A stretch of DNA of 64,000 nt from JAWKWH01 sp963669285 (lineage in GTDB: Bacteria; Pseudomonadota; Alphaproteobacteria; Rhizobiales; Rhizobiaceae): positions 62,001 through 126,000 of the forward strand of contig CAXXSI010000019.1 of assembly GCA_963669285.2 (NCBI GenBank). The letters are read 5' to 3'. Below are positions 9,358-17,981 of the stretch, in pieces (within the stretch, counting starts at the first letter, position 1; every line of letters starts with the position of its first letter). A program made the position numbers and the translations under genes. The notes beneath the pieces are model-generated. The model was not told where the DNA came from. It saw nothing but the letters and a program-made list of their open reading frames with translations, and searched no databases.

Positions 9358-9377
9358 ATGACAAAAATAATCATGTT
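9355..9377. promoter_or_regulatory. IRO box (RirA operator)
   Basis: AACATGA and TCATGTT are perfect 7-bp inverted arms around nine bases, giving exactly the TGA-N9-TCA pattern of RirA operators. It overlaps the putative promoter of the downstream iron-binding protein gene, with rirA itself next door. Confidence 0.72.
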
Positions 9378-9392
9378 ATTTTGGAGTTCACC

Positions 9393-10436
9393 ATGAAAAC
9401 CGGCTCGATTTTGTCCATTCTAGCTGTCTCGGGGGCTGTCGCATTTGCAAGCATGGCAAGCGCGCAGGCGGGCGAAGAAGTCAATATCTATTCCTACCGC
9501 CAACCACAGCTGATTGCGCCGCTATTGGACGAGTTTAGTGCCGAGACCGGAATAAAGACCAATGTCCTCTTCCTGAACAAGGGATTGGTCGAACGCGTCA
9601 TTGCAGAGGGCGTCAATTCGCCGGTTGATGTGATTCTTACGGTCGATATCGGCCGGTTGAGCCAAGCCAAAAAGGAAGGTGTCACCCAATCCGTGAGCAC
9701 AGCCACGATCGACGAGAACATACCGCAAGAGTTTCGCGATCCGGAGGGCCAATGGTTTGGCCTGACCACCCGCGGCAGGGTGGTTTATGCCTCGAAAGAA
9801 CGTGTTGTGCAGGACAGTATCACGTATGAAGAGCTGGCCGATCCGAAATGGAAAGGACGCATTTGTACCCGCAGCGGTCAGCATAGCTACAATTTGGCAC
9901 TGTTTGCTTCAATGATCGCTCATCACGGCAAGGAAGCCACGGAAAACTGGCTCACCGGTCTGAAAGCCAATCTGGCGCGAAAGCCGAACGGTAATGACCG
10001 CGCGCAGGCAAAAGGCATCTACTCCGGCGAGTGCGATCTGGGGCTGGGCAATACCTATTATGTCGGTCTGATGATGACCAATGAAAAAGAGCCGGAGCAA
10101 AAGGAATGGGCAAAGGCGATCAAAGTGCTGTTTCCGAACCATGATGACCGCGGTACCCATGTCAATATTTCCGGAATGGCTCTGGCCAAACATGCGCCAA
10201 ACCGCGAAAACGCAGTCAAACTGATGGAATTCCTCGCCAGCGCCAAAGGCCAGGAAATCTATGCTGAACAGGTGTTTGAATATCCGGTGAAGCCGGGTGC
10301 GAAAGTATCCGAGATCGTCAAATCGTTTGGCGACATCAACCCCGACACACTTAGTCTTGATGAAATCGCGGAAAACCGAAAGGCTGCGTCAATTCTGGTC
10401 GACAAGGTTGGCTATGATGACGGACCCGGTTCCTGA
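9393..10436 (+). CDS. Ferric iron ABC transporter, periplasmic substrate-binding protein (FbpA/FutA type)
   Basis: The protein is 347 residues with a signal peptide (cleavage near ASMASAQA-GE), followed by VNIYSYRQPQLIAPLLDEF, the start of the class of iron(III)-binding proteins. The tandem tyrosines in GNTYYVGLM are the expected ferric-iron ligands of FbpA/FutA1. A clean Shine-Dalgarno (TTGGAG) sits just upstream of the ATG at 9393. The gene is followed by a terminator, and no permease or ATPase gene is adjacent, so its transporter partners must be elsewhere. Likely repressed by RirA via the IRO box. Confidence 0.88.
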   Translation: MKTGSILSILAVSGAVAFASMASAQAGEEVNIYSYRQPQLIAPLLDEFSAETGIKTNVLFLNKGLVERVIAEGVNSPVDVILTVDIGRLSQAKKEGVTQSVSTATIDENIPQEFRDPEGQWFGLTTRGRVVYASKERVVQDSITYEELADPKWKGRICTRSGQHSYNLALFASMIAHHGKEATENWLTGLKANLARKPNGNDRAQAKGIYSGECDLGLGNTYYVGLMMTNEKEPEQKEWAKAIKVLFPNHDDRGTHVNISGMALAKHAPNRENAVKLMEFLASAKGQEIYAEQVFEYPVKPGAKVSEIVKSFGDINPDTLSLDEIAENRKAASILVDKVGYDDGPGS

Positions 10437-10456
10437 TCTGTCCGATTGTTCGCTAG

Positions 10457-10489
10457 AAAAAGGGCGTGGTTTAATCCGCGCCTTTTTTT
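10457..10489 (+). terminator. Rho-independent terminator after the iron-binding protein gene
   Basis: AAAAAGG-CGTGG pairs with CCGCG-CCTTTTT (one bulged G, one G-U pair) around a six-base loop, and ends in a run of seven T. It lies 20 bases after the stop codon. Confidence 0.75.
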
Positions 10490-10516
10490 GTCTCCGATAC
10501 CATGGGTGATGCAAGC

Positions 10517-11536
10517 TTAACCGCCCTTGTCGGAGACGCCTGCTTCAGCGAAACTTGCCATGCCGTTATGACAGGCAATGCTGGCCCTAAGAATGTTAAC
10601 TGCCAAACAAGCACCTGAGGCCTCGCCCAACCGCATGTTCATGTCCAGCAGCGGATTCATGTTTAGCCGATCAAGCAACGCGTCATGGGCCTGTTCGGCA
10701 GAACGGTGGGCGCATAGCGTATGGGCCAAACCGTCATCCGCAATCAACGCGAGCGGCGCGGCAGCCGCAGTACAAACAAATCCGTCGAGAAGAACCGGAA
10801 TGCCATTTTGACGGGCGGCAAGCGTGGCACCGAAGATGGCAGCGAGTTCGCGCCCGCCGACCGCTGCCAGAATTTCCAGTGGTTTGTTCGCCCGATCCCG
10901 GTGGGTTGTGACGCTCAGTTCGATGGCCGCCGCCTTGCGCGCAAGCCCCTCATCGTCAACCCCGGTTCCACGGCCGGCCCATTGAGCGCCGGTTCCGCCA
11001 AACAGATGGGTACAGATTCCGGCAGCGGATGTCGTGTTTCCAATTCCCATTTCACCCAAACAGATCACATCGGCTTCGTGTGGAACCGCAGAATGTCCGC
11101 GATTGACCGCATCGAGAAACTCGGGCTCAGACATTGCCGCGGCTGTGGCGAAATCAACTGTCGGACGGTCGATGTCCAACTCGACAACATCGAGAACAGC
11201 GTCTGCCTGGTCAGCAAGCTGGTTAATCGCCGCACCACCGGCGGTGAAATTGGCCACCATCTGGGCGGTCACTTCCGCAGGAAACGCGGATACACCTCGC
11301 GCCGTGATTCCATGGGAGCCGGCGAACACGAGGATATGGACATTGTCGAGTGTCGGGCGTTCCTTGCCCTGCCAGCGAGCCAGCCAAAGCGCCAATTCTT
11401 CCAACCGACCAAGGCTGCCCTGCGGCTTTGTCAGAATATCCTGTCTGTTTGCCGCCAAGGAGGCGGCCGTGTCATTGCCTGCGGGAAGTGACTGGCAAGC
11501 TTGATAAAGCGCATTCAGCGATGAAAATGTGGCCAT
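10517..11536 (-). CDS. cobT: Nicotinate-nucleotide--dimethylbenzimidazole phosphoribosyltransferase (CobT; CobU in P. denitrificans naming)
   Basis: CobT activates the lower ligand by making alpha-ribazole phosphate from nicotinate mononucleotide and dimethylbenzimidazole. The sequence shows TKPQGSLGRLEELA near residue 36, FAGSHGITARGVSAFP, GEMGIGNTTSA and the catalytic-Glu block RLGEASGACLA near the C-terminus. The start at 11536 gives 339 residues, normal for the family; upstream open-frame residues are not conserved. It lies 37 bases downstream of cobS on the same strand and ends the minus-strand cob series. Confidence 0.93.
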   Translation of the reverse strand: MATFSSLNALYQACQSLPAGNDTAASLAANRQDILTKPQGSLGRLEELALWLARWQGKERPTLDNVHILVFAGSHGITARGVSAFPAEVTAQMVANFTAGGAAINQLADQADAVLDVVELDIDRPTVDFATAAAMSEPEFLDAVNRGHSAVPHEADVICLGEMGIGNTTSAAGICTHLFGGTGAQWAGRGTGVDDEGLARKAAAIELSVTTHRDRANKPLEILAAVGGRELAAIFGATLAARQNGIPVLLDGFVCTAAAAPLALIADDGLAHTLCAHRSAEQAHDALLDRLNMNPLLDMNMRLGEASGACLAVNILRASIACHNGMASFAEAGVSDKGG

Positions 11537-11573
11537 CTGTTCGATATCCAAAATGAGAGGTTGGGAAAGGAGT

Positions 11574-12341
11574 TCAGGTAAGCGCCGCGGTGGCAACAAC
11601 CAAAACAACGATTTCGGATCCCTGCTGCAAGGCGCCGATAACGTCTCCGGTTTGGCCACCTATCTGTCTCTTGCAGAGGGATTGAATTGTTATGACCCAC
11701 AGTAAGAGACAAACTGTGGATATAGCCGCGAACGGAATACCGGCGAGTATCAGGGCGAGCGCTGCAATTGTCAGCGCTACCGTGGCGGTTGAGGTGTTGA
11801 CTATGCCGGCATTGGCCGACAACCCATCCGACCGAGCCGGCTTAACGCGTATCATGAACAGGGGAATCAATGCCCGTGAAGCGGCATGCGCGGACAGTAG
11901 CGCGACCATAACGGTCGCCGGGTCTGCGAGCGCGGCAATCGATGCCCAGCGGATGATGACCGACAATGCCAGCGCCAGGGCGCCGTAGGTTCCGAGCCGG
12001 CTGTCGCGCATGATGTCGAGTTTCTGTTCCGGGGTATTGCCGCCGCCAAAACCATCGGCCGTGTCCGCTGCACCGTCTTCATGCAAAGCACCGGTCGCCA
12101 ATATCATGGATCCAAGACACAAGGCTGCAGCGACCGTCGTGGCGACACCCGATGACGCGGCCAGGAAATAGACTAGACTGCCGACTGATCCGATAAGAAG
12201 ACCGACTAGCGGCGCAGCCCATTGCGCGGCGGCAAAATCAACTTCTTGATCAGACCACCGCCCGACCGGCAATCTGGTATAAAACAAGATGCAGACCAGA
12301 AGTTCCTGCAATCGCAAATTGGCCGTGCCCGGACGGATCAT
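11574..12341 (-). CDS. cobS: Adenosylcobinamide-GDP ribazoletransferase (cobalamin synthase CobS; CobV)
   Basis: This integral membrane enzyme joins adenosylcobinamide-GDP and alpha-ribazole (or its phosphate) to complete the nucleotide loop. The Mg-binding acidic motif EDGAADTADGFGGG lies near residue 93, preceded by FYTRLPVG near the N-terminus and followed by several hydrophobic segments. Length is 255 residues. Its start overlaps the cobB stop by four bases, consistent with translational coupling. Confidence 0.92.
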   Translation of the reverse strand: MIRPGTANLRLQELLVCILFYTRLPVGRWSDQEVDFAAAQWAAPLVGLLIGSVGSLVYFLAASSGVATTVAAALCLGSMILATGALHEDGAADTADGFGGGNTPEQKLDIMRDSRLGTYGALALALSVIIRWASIAALADPATVMVALLSAHAASRALIPLFMIRVKPARSDGLSANAGIVNTSTATVALTIAALALILAGIPFAAISTVCLLLWVITIQSLCKRQIGGQTGDVIGALQQGSEIVVLVVATAALT

Positions 12342-13687
12342 GACAGGCTCCGGGCAATCGCATGAAAGAACAATCCGGTAACCCGTCCGCGCCTCGCTCC
12401 CGACGATCCCAGATTGTTGCCCAGACCGTCGGCGATCTCCGCAAGCGGTTCATCAGAGCCGGGATCGATCACCCTGGAGTAATGGAATTCATGACCACGG
12501 ATCGTGTCTCCGGATTTGCCGATGGCGCAGTCGAAGTTCAATCTGGCCTGCCGGTAGCCGAGATTCATTTTTCGTTTGGCAAAGCTGGTCACGTGATCGA
12601 GCAATCCGAGCATTGGATGGGTAGCGCCCTCCGCGTCTTCCAACGCTCTACCCAACACCATGAAGCCGCCGCACTCGCCATGAACCGGCTTGGATTGGGC
12701 GAACTGTTTCATGCCGAGTTGGAAATTCATGGCCTGCGACAGTTGTTCGGCATGCAACTCCGGATATCCGCCAGACAACCAGCAGCAGTCGCAACCGGAA
12801 GGCGGCGGTTCGTCCGCCAGTGGCGAAAAGGAGACTAGTTCTGCACCGGCTTCGCGCCAACTTGCCCTCAGATGTGGATAGACGAAGGTGAAAGCCCTGT
12901 CCTGTGCCAATGCGATCCGCTGGCCTGGCGGCGATAAGCTTGTGCCGATGGAAGGTTCCGGGACTTCCGGCGTTTCAATCTGATCAGCCATGGCGCAAAT
13001 GCGGTCTATATCAAGCGAAGTTTCCATCGTATCGGCAAGCCGCTCGATGAAGTGATCGATGGCTTCGTGCTCACTTGCCTGTACAAGGCCCAAATGCCGT
13101 TCCGGCAGCGCCATTTCGGGATTGCGCATGATCACGCCGACTACCGGAATACTAAGTTGTTCAATCGCTTTGACGCAGTAGGCTTTGTGGCGCTCGCTGC
13201 CAACTTGATTGAGGACAATTCCGGCAATTCGCACTTGCGGGTCGTGCGTTGCAAAACCGCGTGCAATGGCGGCAACGGTTTGTGATTGACCCGATACATC
13301 CAGCACGAGAATGGTCGGTATTGCGTATCTCCGCGCCAAATCTGCTGCCGCTCCGGTTCTTCCCGGTGACACAGGGATGCCGTCAAAAAGGCCCATGGCG
13401 CTTTCGAGAATGACAAACTCGGCATCGGCCGCTTTACGAGCCACGAGGCTGTCGAGGAGTAACGGCGGCATGGCCCAACTGTCGAGATTGACGCCGGGAT
13501 GGCCTGTCGCCGCTTGATGAAAGCCGGGATCGATGTAGTCCGGTCCCGATTTGGCGCCCTCAACCACCTGTCCGCGTCGCCGCAATGCGCGCATCAGGCC
13601 GATGGCCACGCTGGTTTTGCCGGAACCGGAGCGTGGTGCGCCGATAATCAGCGCCCGCGCGGTCAACGAACCAACTCTTCGAGGCAT
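12338..13687 (-). CDS. cobB: Cobyrinate a,c-diamide synthase CobB
   Basis: CobB amidates the a and c side chains of hydrogenobyrinate/cobyrinate using glutamine and ATP. The N-terminal dethiobiotin-synthetase-like ATPase has the P-loop GAPRSGSGKTSVAIGL at residues 17-32. The C-terminal class-I glutamine amidotransferase domain has the nucleophile region HGECGGFMVLG. Length is 449 residues. The 5' end overlaps the 3' end of cobA by 25 bases, and the 3' end overlaps cobS. Confidence 0.93.
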   Translation of the reverse strand: MPRRVGSLTARALIIGAPRSGSGKTSVAIGLMRALRRRGQVVEGAKSGPDYIDPGFHQAATGHPGVNLDSWAMPPLLLDSLVARKAADAEFVILESAMGLFDGIPVSPGRTGAAADLARRYAIPTILVLDVSGQSQTVAAIARGFATHDPQVRIAGIVLNQVGSERHKAYCVKAIEQLSIPVVGVIMRNPEMALPERHLGLVQASEHEAIDHFIERLADTMETSLDIDRICAMADQIETPEVPEPSIGTSLSPPGQRIALAQDRAFTFVYPHLRASWREAGAELVSFSPLADEPPPSGCDCCWLSGGYPELHAEQLSQAMNFQLGMKQFAQSKPVHGECGGFMVLGRALEDAEGATHPMLGLLDHVTSFAKRKMNLGYRQARLNFDCAIGKSGDTIRGHEFHYSRVIDPGSDEPLAEIADGLGNNLGSSGARRGRVTGLFFHAIARSLS

Positions 13688-14466
13688 GAGGCCTGCAACT
13701 GTGCGCGAAGCGAGATAATATCGCCGAAAATCAGCAATGCAGGCGACGCGAAACCGGCTTGCCTGGCCCGGTTGGCGATAGTAGCGACAGTGGCGACCAT
13801 CGTGCGTTCATCGGGTGTTGTCGCTGATTGAATTACTGCGGCCGGGGTATCGCCAGACATCCCGCCCGAGATGAGGGCATTTGCGATCTTGTCGATGTTT
13901 GAAAGCCCCATGTAGATGATGATGGGCTGGTTGGTTCGCGCCAGCGAGGCCCAATCGACATCGCCCTCGCTGCCTGGCGCATGGCCGGTTGCCAGGATAA
14001 TCGCACGGTTGGTTCCGCGCATGGTCGCCGGGATGTCGGCGCTGGCAAGTGCGGCAAACGCCGCGGTTATGCCGGGCAGAACCCGAAAAGGTATCCCGGC
14101 TTCGGCAAGGGTTTTCACCTCCTCACCGCCGCGACCGAAAATGTACGGATCACCACCCTTGAGCCTGAGGACTCTCATCTTCTGCCGGGCAAGACCAATC
14201 AGTTTTTGGTTGATTGTTTCTTGTGCAGCCGAAACCCTGCCGCCGCGCTTGCCGGCGAAATGCAATTCGGCTGACTGCGCGATTTCGAGGATATCCGGAT
14301 TGACCAATGCGTCATAGACGATGGCATCCGCGCGGGAAACGGCATCAAGCACATCCAGCGTGAGGCTGCCCAGGTTTCCGGGTCCGGCACCGGCAAGCCA
14401 GACATGACCCGGTTCGAATGGAACCGATTTGAATGGCAACTTCGCTATCTTTCGTTCCAGACTCAT
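13663..14466 (-). CDS. cobA: Uroporphyrinogen-III C-methyltransferase CobA (SUMT)
   Basis: CobA makes precorrin-2 by SAM-dependent methylation of uroporphyrinogen III at C2 and C7. The tetrapyrrole methylase signature LAGAGPGNLGSLTL lies near residue 24. VRLKGGDPYIFGRGGEE-type and VLPGITAAFAALA blocks follow. Length is 267 residues. It is divergent from cbiD with only 17 bases between the start codons. Confidence 0.94.
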   Translation of the reverse strand: MSLERKIAKLPFKSVPFEPGHVWLAGAGPGNLGSLTLDVLDAVSRADAIVYDALVNPDILEIAQSAELHFAGKRGGRVSAAQETINQKLIGLARQKMRVLRLKGGDPYIFGRGGEEVKTLAEAGIPFRVLPGITAAFAALASADIPATMRGTNRAIILATGHAPGSEGDVDWASLARTNQPIIIYMGLSNIDKIANALISGGMSGDTPAAVIQSATTPDERTMVATVATIANRARQAGFASPALLIFGDIISLRAQLQASCLEELVR

Positions 14467-14483
14467 GAGGTAACCGATTTCAG

Positions 14484-15635
14484 ATGACGGCGGCTTTGCT
14501 GCGCCTTATAGCTTTGGCAATGGCCAGAAAAGGGCGAGAATTGCGACGTGGATGGACAACGGGCGCCTGCGCGGCAGCGGCGGCCAAAGCGGCCTGTTCG
14601 GCTCTTTTGACGGGCGAATTTCCCGATCCGGTCGAGATAATTTTGCCCGGCGGACAGCGACCGACCTTCGCACTGGCGAAACATAGCCTGACTGCGGACG
14701 CGGCGATTGCGGCGGTTGTCAAAGACGCAGGAGACGACCCGGACGTCACGCACGGTGCGCTGATCGTCGTGTCCCTTAGCCGAAACGTACGCAAGACCGG
14801 TTTGGAATTTGTTGCCGGTCCTGGAGTGGGCATGGTGACCAGAGCCGGTCTGCCGATTGTGCCGGGGGAGCCGGCAATCAATCCCAAGCCACGAGAGATG
14901 ATTGCCAAGGCGATCGGCGATATCGCCGGCGATGATGACAATTTCGTGGTCGAAATCTCGGTTCCCGGCGGCGAGGAAATCGCCAAGAAAACCCTCAACG
15001 GCAGATTGGGAATTGTCGGCGGAATCTCGATTCTGGGAACCACCGGTATCGTTATCCCCTATTCGTGTTCGTCGTGGATCCATTCGATTCACCGCGGTAT
15101 TGATGTCGCCCGCGCCGCCGGACACGATCACGTCGCGGCATCCACCGGTTCGACATCGGAAAAGGCGGTTCAGGCCATGCATGGCCTTGCCGAGGAACAA
15201 CTTCTCGACATGGGTGATTTTGTCGGCGGAACCCTGAAATATCTCAGAACTCATCCAGTGGCGCGGGTATCGATCGCCGGTGGTCTTGCCAAGATGACCA
15301 AGCTTGCCCAGGGACTGCTTGATCTGCATTCGAGCCGGGGTAGCGCTGATCTGACCTCGCTCGCCGATATTGCAATCGAATGCGGCGCCGACGACATTCT
15401 GGCGTCGCGGATCGGAAGCGCCAATACCGTTGCCGAAGCCTTCGACCTTGCCGAAATGGCAGACGTGAAGATCGGCAACACAGTTGCAGACAATGCCTGG
15501 GTAACCGCTGCTTCCGTGTTGGGCGGCGCGGCAATCGATCTCGAGATTGCGATTTTTGACCGTGAAGGCCGTCTTGCCGGCCATGCACCGTTTGCTTCCA
15601 CTGGTCATGTTCCGCGCCCCCGAAAACGACGCTGA
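14484..15635 (+). CDS. cbiD: Cobalt-precorrin-5B C(1)-methyltransferase CbiD
   Basis: CbiD methylates C1 and triggers ring contraction-linked deacylation in the anaerobic route. Here the first conserved block LRRGWTTGACAAAAAKAA begins near residue 20. GPGVGMVTRAGLPI, GEPAINPKPREMI and a GGISILGTTGIVIPYS block follow. Length is 383 residues. No cobF is present in the window, so CbiD probably does the C1 methylation in an otherwise aerobic-type (CobG, CobN) pathway. It is on the plus strand inside a minus-strand gene series, and its 3' end overlaps cobM by 31 bases. The ATG at 14484 or a nearby in-frame ATG (14520) could start it. Confidence 0.92.
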   Translation: MTAALLRLIALAMARKGRELRRGWTTGACAAAAAKAACSALLTGEFPDPVEIILPGGQRPTFALAKHSLTADAAIAAVVKDAGDDPDVTHGALIVVSLSRNVRKTGLEFVAGPGVGMVTRAGLPIVPGEPAINPKPREMIAKAIGDIAGDDDNFVVEISVPGGEEIAKKTLNGRLGIVGGISILGTTGIVIPYSCSSWIHSIHRGIDVARAAGHDHVAASTGSTSEKAVQAMHGLAEEQLLDMGDFVGGTLKYLRTHPVARVSIAGGLAKMTKLAQGLLDLHSSRGSADLTSLADIAIECGADDILASRIGSANTVAEAFDLAEMADVKIGNTVADNAWVTAASVLGGAAIDLEIAIFDREGRLAGHAPFASTGHVPRPRKRR

Positions 15636-16366
15636 TAGTATTCATTGTACAAAGCGCTTTCGGAGAAGTCCGTCACCGTGAGGCCCGGTCCGACAAAAAT
15701 GATCGCGGTGCGTTCGATCGGATCCGCCGCCATGACCGCTTCGATTGTTGCGAGCGTTGCCGTGACAATGCGTTCGTCTGGCCAACTGGCCCGCGCAACG
15801 ATGGCGACCGGGCAATCCGGGCCATAAAGCGGAGTTAGTTCGGCGACCACGCGATCAAGCGCGTGGATGGCAAGGTGAATTGCCAGTGTGGCTCCGGTCT
15901 GTCCGAAGACCGAAAGCGTTTCAGCTTCGGGCATTTTTGAGGCTCTACCCGAAATCCGGGTCAGCACCAGGCTTTGTGCGACCTCCGGCAGGGTGAGTTC
16001 GCGGCCCATCGTAGCGGCCGCCGCCGAGAAGGCCGGTACACCAGGTGTCAATGTGTAATCAATTCCATGGTTCTTTAGTCGCCTAATTTGTTCTGCAACG
16101 GCGCTCCACATGGAAAGATCGCCGGAATGCAGACGGGCAACGTCCAAATCTTTCTGATGAGCCGAAACGCATGCGGCCTCGATATCGTCAAGTGACATCG
16201 GTGCGGTATTGATGATTGTTGCATCAGACGGACAATGCTCGAGCAGCACCTCGGGAATGATTGATCCTGCGTAAAGACAGACCGGGCATCGCGACAGGAT
16301 ATCGCGGCCGCGCACCGTGATGAGATCAGCTGCGCCGGGACCGGCTCCGATGAAATGGACCGTCAT
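15605..16366 (-). CDS. cobM: Precorrin-4 C(11)-methyltransferase CobM
   Basis: CobM methylates C11 of precorrin-4. It starts MTVHFIGAGPGAADLITVRG, with a strong GGAGG ribosome-binding site before the ATG at 16366. The YAGSIIPEVLLEHCP and LHSGDLSMWSAVAEQ blocks are typical of the family. Length is 253 residues. It follows cobE with a four-base overlap and converges on cbiD with a 31-base overlap of 3' ends. Confidence 0.93.
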   Translation of the reverse strand: MTVHFIGAGPGAADLITVRGRDILSRCPVCLYAGSIIPEVLLEHCPSDATIINTAPMSLDDIEAACVSAHQKDLDVARLHSGDLSMWSAVAEQIRRLKNHGIDYTLTPGVPAFSAAAATMGRELTLPEVAQSLVLTRISGRASKMPEAETLSVFGQTGATLAIHLAIHALDRVVAELTPLYGPDCPVAIVARASWPDERIVTATLATIEAVMAADPIERTAIIFVGPGLTVTDFSESALYNEYYQRRFRGRGT

Positions 16367-16743
16367 CGTTTTGCCTCCGCGACCGCGCAAGTCACCAAGC
16401 CGTGCACGCGCCTTGGACCGAGAAGCACGCCATTTTTACCGGTAGCGCTCAGGGCGGCAGCCTCGCAAACGCATGCTATTCCCGTCGATGTCAGCGAATG
16501 TTCCGACTGGATCTGGAGCCTGTCGTTGTATTGGCTCAATGCTTGCCTCGAATAGTATCTCGGTTGGAGATTGATCCGGGTGGCCGCGTCGAGGAAGCTC
16601 TGTGATCCGCGCTTGAACACCGCAGTGGATATCACGTCAACATCTTTGCGCTTCATGCGATAAGCGGCGAGGGTCGCGTCAATGGCTGTGACAATGTCAT
16701 CAGCCGTTGCCTTGTTGGTGAATCCGAGCCCCACAGCAATCAT
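16363..16743 (-). CDS. cobE: Cobalamin biosynthesis protein CobE (CbiG C-terminal domain)
   Basis: CobE is a small protein corresponding to the C-terminal domain of CbiG; it is needed for aerobic cobalamin synthesis, and its precise role is not settled. The sequence has AVGLGFTNKATADDIVTAI near the N-terminus and STGIACVCEAAALSA followed by LLGPRRVHG near the C-terminus. The ATG at 16743 overlaps the cobL stop in an ATGA arrangement, so I chose it; ATGs at 16755 and 16788 are in frame. Length is about 126 residues, and the stop overlaps the cobM start. Confidence 0.85.
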   Translation of the reverse strand: MIAVGLGFTNKATADDIVTAIDATLAAYRMKRKDVDVISTAVFKRGSQSFLDAATRINLQPRYYSRQALSQYNDRLQIQSEHSLTSTGIACVCEAAALSATGKNGVLLGPRRVHGLVTCAVAEAKR

Positions 16744-17981
16744 GGCTTTGTCCATGACCATTGGGTTACCGGCATGGCCGGACGCCACCCGGTCATCGTG
16801 CCAACCGGCGCGGCGCGCGAAAACGCCAATCTGACAAGGCTTCCGCCGAGACGCGCATAGTGCTCAGCCAATACCGTTTCCATCTGCAGCGTCACCGCAT
16901 TGGCCACCAATTTGCCGCCTGTGCGTAAACTGGCGATCGCACCCTCCATGACGCCAAGATCACTCCCGCCGCCGCCAATAAAGATCGCGTCGGGTTGATC
17001 CAGGCCGTCCATGATTTCAGGCGCTCTGCCTTCGACAATTTTCAGGTCCGGAACCCCTAGCTTGTCGGCGTTGGAAGCAATCCGCAGCGCGCGCTCACGG
17101 TTTTGCTCAACAGCGATTGCGCGCAGGGAAGGATGTCTCAGCATCCATTCGATGGCGACGGAACCGGCGCCGGCGCCAATATCCCAAAGCAGCTGACCGC
17201 GCCGGGGCGCAAGTGCCGCTAAGGTAAGTGCGCGAATTTCATGCTTGGTGATCTGACCGTCGTGATCAAACTGGTCGTCCGTGAGACCCGGAGTCAGTGG
17301 CACAGAGGACTGGCTTCCACCATTGTCCACTTCAACAGCGACCAGGTTTAGAGGATTGACCGATTGCAGATCAAAATCCTCCGCGATGGAATTGGTAATG
17401 CGTTCGGCGTCGCCACCCAGAGATTCCAATACCCAGACCGAAGATTGTCCGTATCCCAGCGAAGTCAAATACTCGGAAAGTTCAGACGGACCGGCTGCAT
17501 CGGAGGTCAGCGCAAGCAGGCGCCGCCCCGGATGAAGAAATGGTCGAATGTGCGACAGGGCGCGGCCGTGCAATGAGACCGTCTCGATATCCGGCAGCGA
17601 CCAACCCAAACGCGCCGCGGCAAGGCTGAATGCCGAAACGTGCGGTACAACGTGCATCTCTTGCACCGGCACATATTTTGCCAGTGTTGCACCGACGCCG
17701 TGCATGAACGGATCTCCGGACGCAAGAACACAAACCGGTGACCTGCGCCGATCGCGCACTGCCGTCATGGCAGCGTCGAAAGGTGTGGGCCAGGGTTTCG
17801 ATTCGCCCTTGATTAGCGACGAAGCCAGCGCGAGGTGTCGTTTGCCGCCAAAAACGGATTTCGCCTCTGAAATGAGAGATTTTGCTTCTTCGCCTAATCC
17901 AGCAATACCGTCCTCGCCGATTCCAACGACGGATAGCCATTTTCCGGTTGTGGTGGCTGTGGTTTGATTATTAGAAGGCAT
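16740..17981 (-). CDS. cobL: Bifunctional precorrin-6Y C(5,15)-methyltransferase (decarboxylating) CobL
   Basis: CobL methylates C5 and C15 and decarboxylates the C12 acetate of precorrin-6Y. The N-terminal tetrapyrrole methylase domain starts WLSVVGIGEDGIAGL and has VCVLASGDPFMHGVGATL near residue 90. The C-terminal Rossmann methyltransferase domain (CbiT-like) has LLWDIGAGAGSVAIEWML. Length is 413 residues from the ATG at 17981. That ATG shares two bases with the opposite-strand start of cobK, so there is no intergenic space between the two genes. Confidence 0.93.
   Translation of the reverse strand: MPSNNQTTATTTGKWLSVVGIGEDGIAGLGEEAKSLISEAKSVFGGKRHLALASSLIKGESKPWPTPFDAAMTAVRDRRRSPVCVLASGDPFMHGVGATLAKYVPVQEMHVVPHVSAFSLAAARLGWSLPDIETVSLHGRALSHIRPFLHPGRRLLALTSDAAGPSELSEYLTSLGYGQSSVWVLESLGGDAERITNSIAEDFDLQSVNPLNLVAVEVDNGGSQSSVPLTPGLTDDQFDHDGQITKHEIRALTLAALAPRRGQLLWDIGAGAGSVAIEWMLRHPSLRAIAVEQNRERALRIASNADKLGVPDLKIVEGRAPEIMDGLDQPDAIFIGGGGSDLGVMEGAIASLRTGGKLVANAVTLQMETVLAEHYARLGGSLVRLAFSRAAPVGTMTGWRPAMPVTQWSWTKP

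Noticed and set aside
14463..15608. 381-codon minus-strand open frame opposite cbiD
   Set aside because: Antisense shadow of a strongly conserved gene; its own translation shows no family motifs.
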